A stretch of DNA of 64,000 nucleotides from Przewalskia tangutica. Lineage: Eukaryota > Streptophyta > Magnoliopsida > Solanales > Solanaceae. Both the position numbers and the translations under genes were made by a program. The notes below the pieces were generated by a model. That model saw only the letters and a program-made list of their open reading frames with translations. It was not told the origin of the DNA and made no database searches. Where the stretch lies: positions 75,012,093-75,076,092 of the forward strand of contig CM056738.1 in NCBI GenBank assembly GCA_029844215.1, read 5' to 3'. Shown here one piece after another: positions 60,829-64,000 of this stretch; position 1 is the stretch's first letter; the number at the start of each line of letters is the position of its first letter.

Positions 60829-61991
60829 CTAAAATGGTGGTGGTGGCGGTGGATAATGCATCGACCATTGGTTGAACAGGGAGCTCAACTCTTCATACTG
60901 CTGGTGCAGCTGTTGCTGCTCCTGCCTTACTTCTTGTTGCCCTTGGCGCAACTCCTGTTGTCCCTGTCTCAACTCATTTTGTCCTTGTAACAATGTGCCG
61001 AAGTGTTGCATCATCATCCTCTGGTTCTGGAGCACTTGTTCCATCATTGGCACTGAGGGTCCTGCTTCTGTGGTTGGCCGGTGGCTAGGTCCTGCCTCAT
61101 ATTGAGCCCCTATTTCAGGCTCATCTTCATCCATAGTTGCCTCTGCTGCTGCTGCTGCTGGTGGTGGTGCTCTCCGTCTGGCTGCTGGGGGGCTGGGGTC
61201 TGGGAAGGAGTGCACTATCCCATAGGACACTGGCAGTTGGTTTCTTTCATGAGTATCTGTGGGTAGTTGTGGGACCGCTCGTGTGGCATAGGCGGTAATA
61301 AGTGAACCGTGTCCCAATCCACTGTTGTCACCAACTCCTTATTTCTTCGATGCTCGCACTATCTCTTTTCCCACATCAATTGTCGGCCCTCATAATTCCA
61401 TAAATCAACTTAATCTCGTCTTGGCACTCTGGTGAAGTCGTAGATGGAATCACGCGAATCCCGAAATCTGACCAAGCCTTGGTCGCTTTGATGCTTGGCA
61501 CCCGCCGGTGCTCGCTCCATTTCTTCCAATCTCAAAGGCGGCTCGGGGTAGCCGACGGTGTTCTGCACGGTATCGATTGATGTTGTCGGTGCTCTAGACC
61601 ATGTTCTAAAATGGCTCCAATCACCATTCCTCCTTCAACATCCACCGTTTTGAGATCTGCATTTATTGCTTCCGCCGTCAGCATATAACTTCCACCACAA
61701 AGCACCCCTCTCGTCCTCTCGGATAGTTTGCATAAAATTCTGCGCATTGTTGTATTCATTGGTTTTATCTTCTCGGATTGACAAATCTCTTCCACCCTTA
61801 GCTCTATCATAGCCGGATGGGCTCATAAATCTTCCTCCCATATGATCCCCTTTGGTAATCCATTCCCTTCTCGGAATTACGGGCTAGTATCAAGTCTTTT
61901 GTATCTTTGGTAGGCACAGTAACTCAAATCTATTTTCATCGTATTGTGGGGTTGGGGTGGATGTGGATCCTCTTCTCTTTCTGGTGGCCAT
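60829..61991 (-). pseudogene. Athila env-position ORF, broken
   Basis: A possible start MATRKRRGSTSTPTPQYDENRF at 61989-61991 is followed by a frame break near 61920. The next part (61532-61841) contains NNAQ and a damaged FYANYPRGREG word known from the plant-transposon domain in this position. The last 162 codons (60829-61317) are open: Pro/Ala-rich, then a Gln-rich coiled coil with repeats of ELRQGQQ, ending in a proline run. Such ORFs are called envelope-like by position; no signal peptide or membrane segment is seen here. Confidence 0.65.
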
Positions 61992-62889
61992 TTTTAAACA
62001 AAATCTGCAGCTTCTAATTTTTGTGGCACAATGTCTCCTACACACTCAACAACTAGCAGCGACAACACCCCCAAACTTCAACAATGCCCACAACCTCCTT
62101 TTCTACTCTTTTCTCCAACTTCACAACCAACTTTTCAGTACCCAAACTACTCCAACTACAATACTCTTCCCAACTACTACCTCCTATGACTTCAGTGAAC
62201 GGATTCAAGAACAAAGATAGGGATTACCTTTTGATGAGAAGATTCAAACTTGTTCTTGTCTCAATTGATGGGTTGAGGCTATGGAATGGAGCTTTGTTGT
62301 GTGAGATAGTTGGGGATTTTTGGGAATTTAAGAGTTTAGGTTGTGGTTGGGTTGGATTTGTGGAGGATTTGTGGGAAAGTTTCTGAAATTTCGTGGGTTT
62401 TTGGAGAGGGAAGGTTAGGTTTTTGAAGTTGGAATTGGGGAAAATCTGATTTTTGGGCGTTTTAAGTTTCTGGATTCCCGCTTCGGCGCCGCGGCCCTGC
62501 TTTTGGCGCCGCGGCGCTTAAACTCCTGCGCTCCATCGGGATTTCATGCGCCGCGGCCCTGTTACGGGGCGCCGCGGCGCCTATCTTGGCACATTTTCTG
62601 GAATTCTTCGCGCTGCCACTCGCAGGCGTATGGCCGCGAACTTCAAAGACTCTTCAGATATTGTGGCGTATGGCTTACACTTTTCTGGAAATCCTTGCTT
62701 TTCTTCAGTTTATTTCCCTGTACCTGTCAATCACAGCTCAAACACAAGACTCCAAGACCGTGAGATTGTTCTAGACAAAATATAATAAACTAAAGACAGA
62801 AATTAAAATAACATTAATTGAAAATGTTGGGTTGCCTCCCAAGTAGCGCTGTCTTTAACGTCTTTTAGCCGGACGCAAGTTCCTTAGTC
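61992..62889 (-). other. Athila spacer between pol remnant and env-position ORF
   Basis: Non-coding. Holds the conserved post-pol motif GGGAGGCAACCC at about 62831-62842 and a GC-rich block at 62480-62585 with repeated GGCGCCGCGGC words that resembles 59213-59300 in the LTR. Confidence 0.65.
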
Positions 62890-63825
62890 TTAATAACCTT
62901 GGGGCGGATTAAGCCCCCAACCTATCCATTTCCTCCACATTTGGCGTTTCCTTTTTCTCCTTTTCTTTTTAGCATTATCGGTAATAGGGAGTTCAGGAAC
63001 ACTTACCTCTTTTAGTGGCATTTCGGCAAACCATGCCTGCTTTCTTGGGCTCATCACTCTTTGGTTCACTTGTAATGGCTCGCATGGGGGTTTAATGGTG
63101 CTGATTGCAAAGCACCTACTCATTGGTGGTGGTTCGATGACATGTTTAAACACTTTAAACACCATTTCTTCATTCTCCACCCTTAATGTCAACTCCCCTC
63201 TTTCAACATCAATCAAAGCTCTCCCTGTTGCTAGGAATGGCCTCCCTAATATGATAGGGATTTCTGCATCTTCTTCCATATCAAGAATGAGGAAATCTGC
63301 AGGAAAGAAAAATTTTCCTACCTTCACAATCACATCCTCAATCTTGCCTCGTGGATGAACCACTGTCCTGTCGGCTAGTTGCAGACTCACCGTGGTTGGT
63401 TTGGCCTCTCCCAGCTCCAATCTTTTGAAAACTGATAGGGGCATCAGATTTATACTCGCCCCTAAATCGCATAGAGCTCTGTTGCACGTCACCCTGCCCA
63501 CTGTGCATGGTAGTGTAAAGCTTCCAGGATCCTTTAGCTTTGGTGGCAGCTTCTTTTGTAAGATAGCACTACACTCTTCTGTCAGTGCTACTATCTCATA
63601 TTCGGCCAGTTTCCTCTTTTTCCCCAAGATTTCTTTCATGAACTTGAAATAAGATGGCATCTGCTCCAAAGCCTCTATGAAAGGTATGTTGATATGCAAC
63701 TTCCTGAATACCTCCAAGAATTTGGAAAATTGTTTATCGACCGCCTTCCTTTGTAATCTCTGGGGGAAAGGAATCTTTTCTGTATACTCCTTCTCCGGAG
63801 TTTTCTCTATCACTGGGCAGTTCAC
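62890..63825 (-). CDS. Athila gag-end/protease ORF (open)
   Basis: 311 open codons. The retropepsin-like part has CDLGASINLMP with the catalytic D-L-G-A (residues 120-123, codons near 63457-63468), the flap-like VIVKVGKFFFPADFLILDME and the C-terminal IPIILGRPFLATGRALID. It then ends in a Lys/Arg-rich tail (AKKKRRKRKRQMWRKW) about 50 bp before the post-pol motif. This protease would process the element's own gag. It is one of the few transposon ORFs here without breaks. The ATG at 63825 is internal to a longer gag-pro frame that is broken just upstream. Confidence 0.8.
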   Translation of the reverse strand: MNCPVIEKTPEKEYTEKIPFPQRLQRKAVDKQFSKFLEVFRKLHINIPFIEALEQMPSYFKFMKEILGKKRKLAEYEIVALTEECSAILQKKLPPKLKDPGSFTLPCTVGRVTCNRALCDLGASINLMPLSVFKRLELGEAKPTTVSLQLADRTVVHPRGKIEDVIVKVGKFFFPADFLILDMEEDAEIPIILGRPFLATGRALIDVERGELTLRVENEEMVFKVFKHVIEPPPMSRCFAISTIKPPCEPLQVNQRVMSPRKQAWFAEMPLKEVSVPELPITDNAKKKRRKRKRQMWRKWIGWGLNPPQGY

Positions 63826-64000
63826 CCACCTTCTCTTTTCTAACTCGCCTTCTCAACTATCGGGCCGAGTGGTCGTTGCTCCAATTGTCTTCCACTTCTC
63901 AACTGCACTGCTTTACATTGCTCTCTCGGATTTACTGTATTGCTTGCGGTGTCCTCGTGGCTCGACGTTTACCGCTGCCACCGCCCTACTTGTGTTTCCA
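63826..64000 (-). pseudogene. Athila gag C-terminus, broken, runs off window
   Basis: On the - strand NPREQCKAVQLRSGR, the conserved Athila gag-protease junction word, lies at about 63900-63950, followed by a stop before the protease ORF. The rest of gag lies outside the window. Confidence 0.7.

Larger units (their letters stand above)
58233..64000 (-). mobile_element. Athila element, 3' part, lacking RT and integrase
   Basis: 3' LTR, PPT, an env-position ORF remnant, a non-coding spacer, protease and the end of gag are in order on the - strand; the 5' part lies beyond the window. Between the protease ORF and the conserved post-pol motif ('gttgcctcccaag' at about 62830) there is no room for RT, RNase H and integrase. 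The predicted left TSD is agaac (58228-58232). Confidence 0.82.

Noticed and set aside
60872..61266. Cys/Ser-rich + strand ORFs (77 and 61 codons)
   Set aside because: They are antisense shadows of the Gln-rich Athila ORF (CAG/CTG codons read backwards).

Overview
This window is repeat-rich plant nuclear DNA from a eudicot. The family is most likely Solanaceae: the caulimovirid remnant resembles the solendovirus group, and the copia, Tekay and Athila LTR types look solanaceous. That assignment is inference from recognised families, not a database match. I see no bacterial-style operons, CRISPR arrays, tRNA genes or rRNA genes.

Only two host protein genes are supported. On the + strand, 20.48-23.64 kb holds a leucine-rich-repeat receptor-like protein gene (Ve/Cf-like class) broken by at least three frame changes. 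On the - strand, 25.35-32.79 kb holds an apparently intact four-exon AMT2-type ammonium transporter (491 codons plus stop, all junctions GT-AG). Its third intron is swollen to 4.6 kb by a Stowaway-type MITE and a deleted copia element.

The rest is layered mobile DNA. 0-5.5 kb: a copia element on the - strand with pol but no gag and an array of hairpin-forming repeats in its leader. 6.6-9.1 kb: a 2.5 kb coding-free relative of it with a perfect TGTTA target-site duplication (TSD). 10.1-15.6 kb: two decayed copia elements meeting at a CACTA-type transposon end. 15.6-20.3 kb: gypsy LTR fragments and three SINE-like retroposons, two with clear TSDs. 24.4-25.15 kb: a 710 bp TIR element with a 10 bp TSD. 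33.5-49.0 kb: one Retrofit-like copia element (TSD AATTC) whose gag is split by an Athila-type LTR and by a complete 9.8 kb Tekay-type chromovirus with 2.7 kb LTRs. 49.4-51.3 kb: a SINE and AT-rich spacer. 51.3-56.8 kb: a decayed endogenous pararetrovirus on the - strand, with mitochondrial-like DNA inside its coat-protein zinc-finger region. 56.87-58.20 kb: an Athila-type solo LTR with a perfect GTGCG TSD. 58.23-64.0 kb: the 3' part of an Athila element on the - strand, with an open protease ORF but no reverse transcriptase or integrase.

I found no convincing new multi-gene system. The most distinctive observations are the mitochondrial insert in the viral coat-protein gene, the three-level nest at 33.5-49.0 kb, the hairpin array in copia leaders, the RT/IN-less Athila element, and a shared GC-rich GCGCCGCGGC motif in unrelated LTR retroelements.
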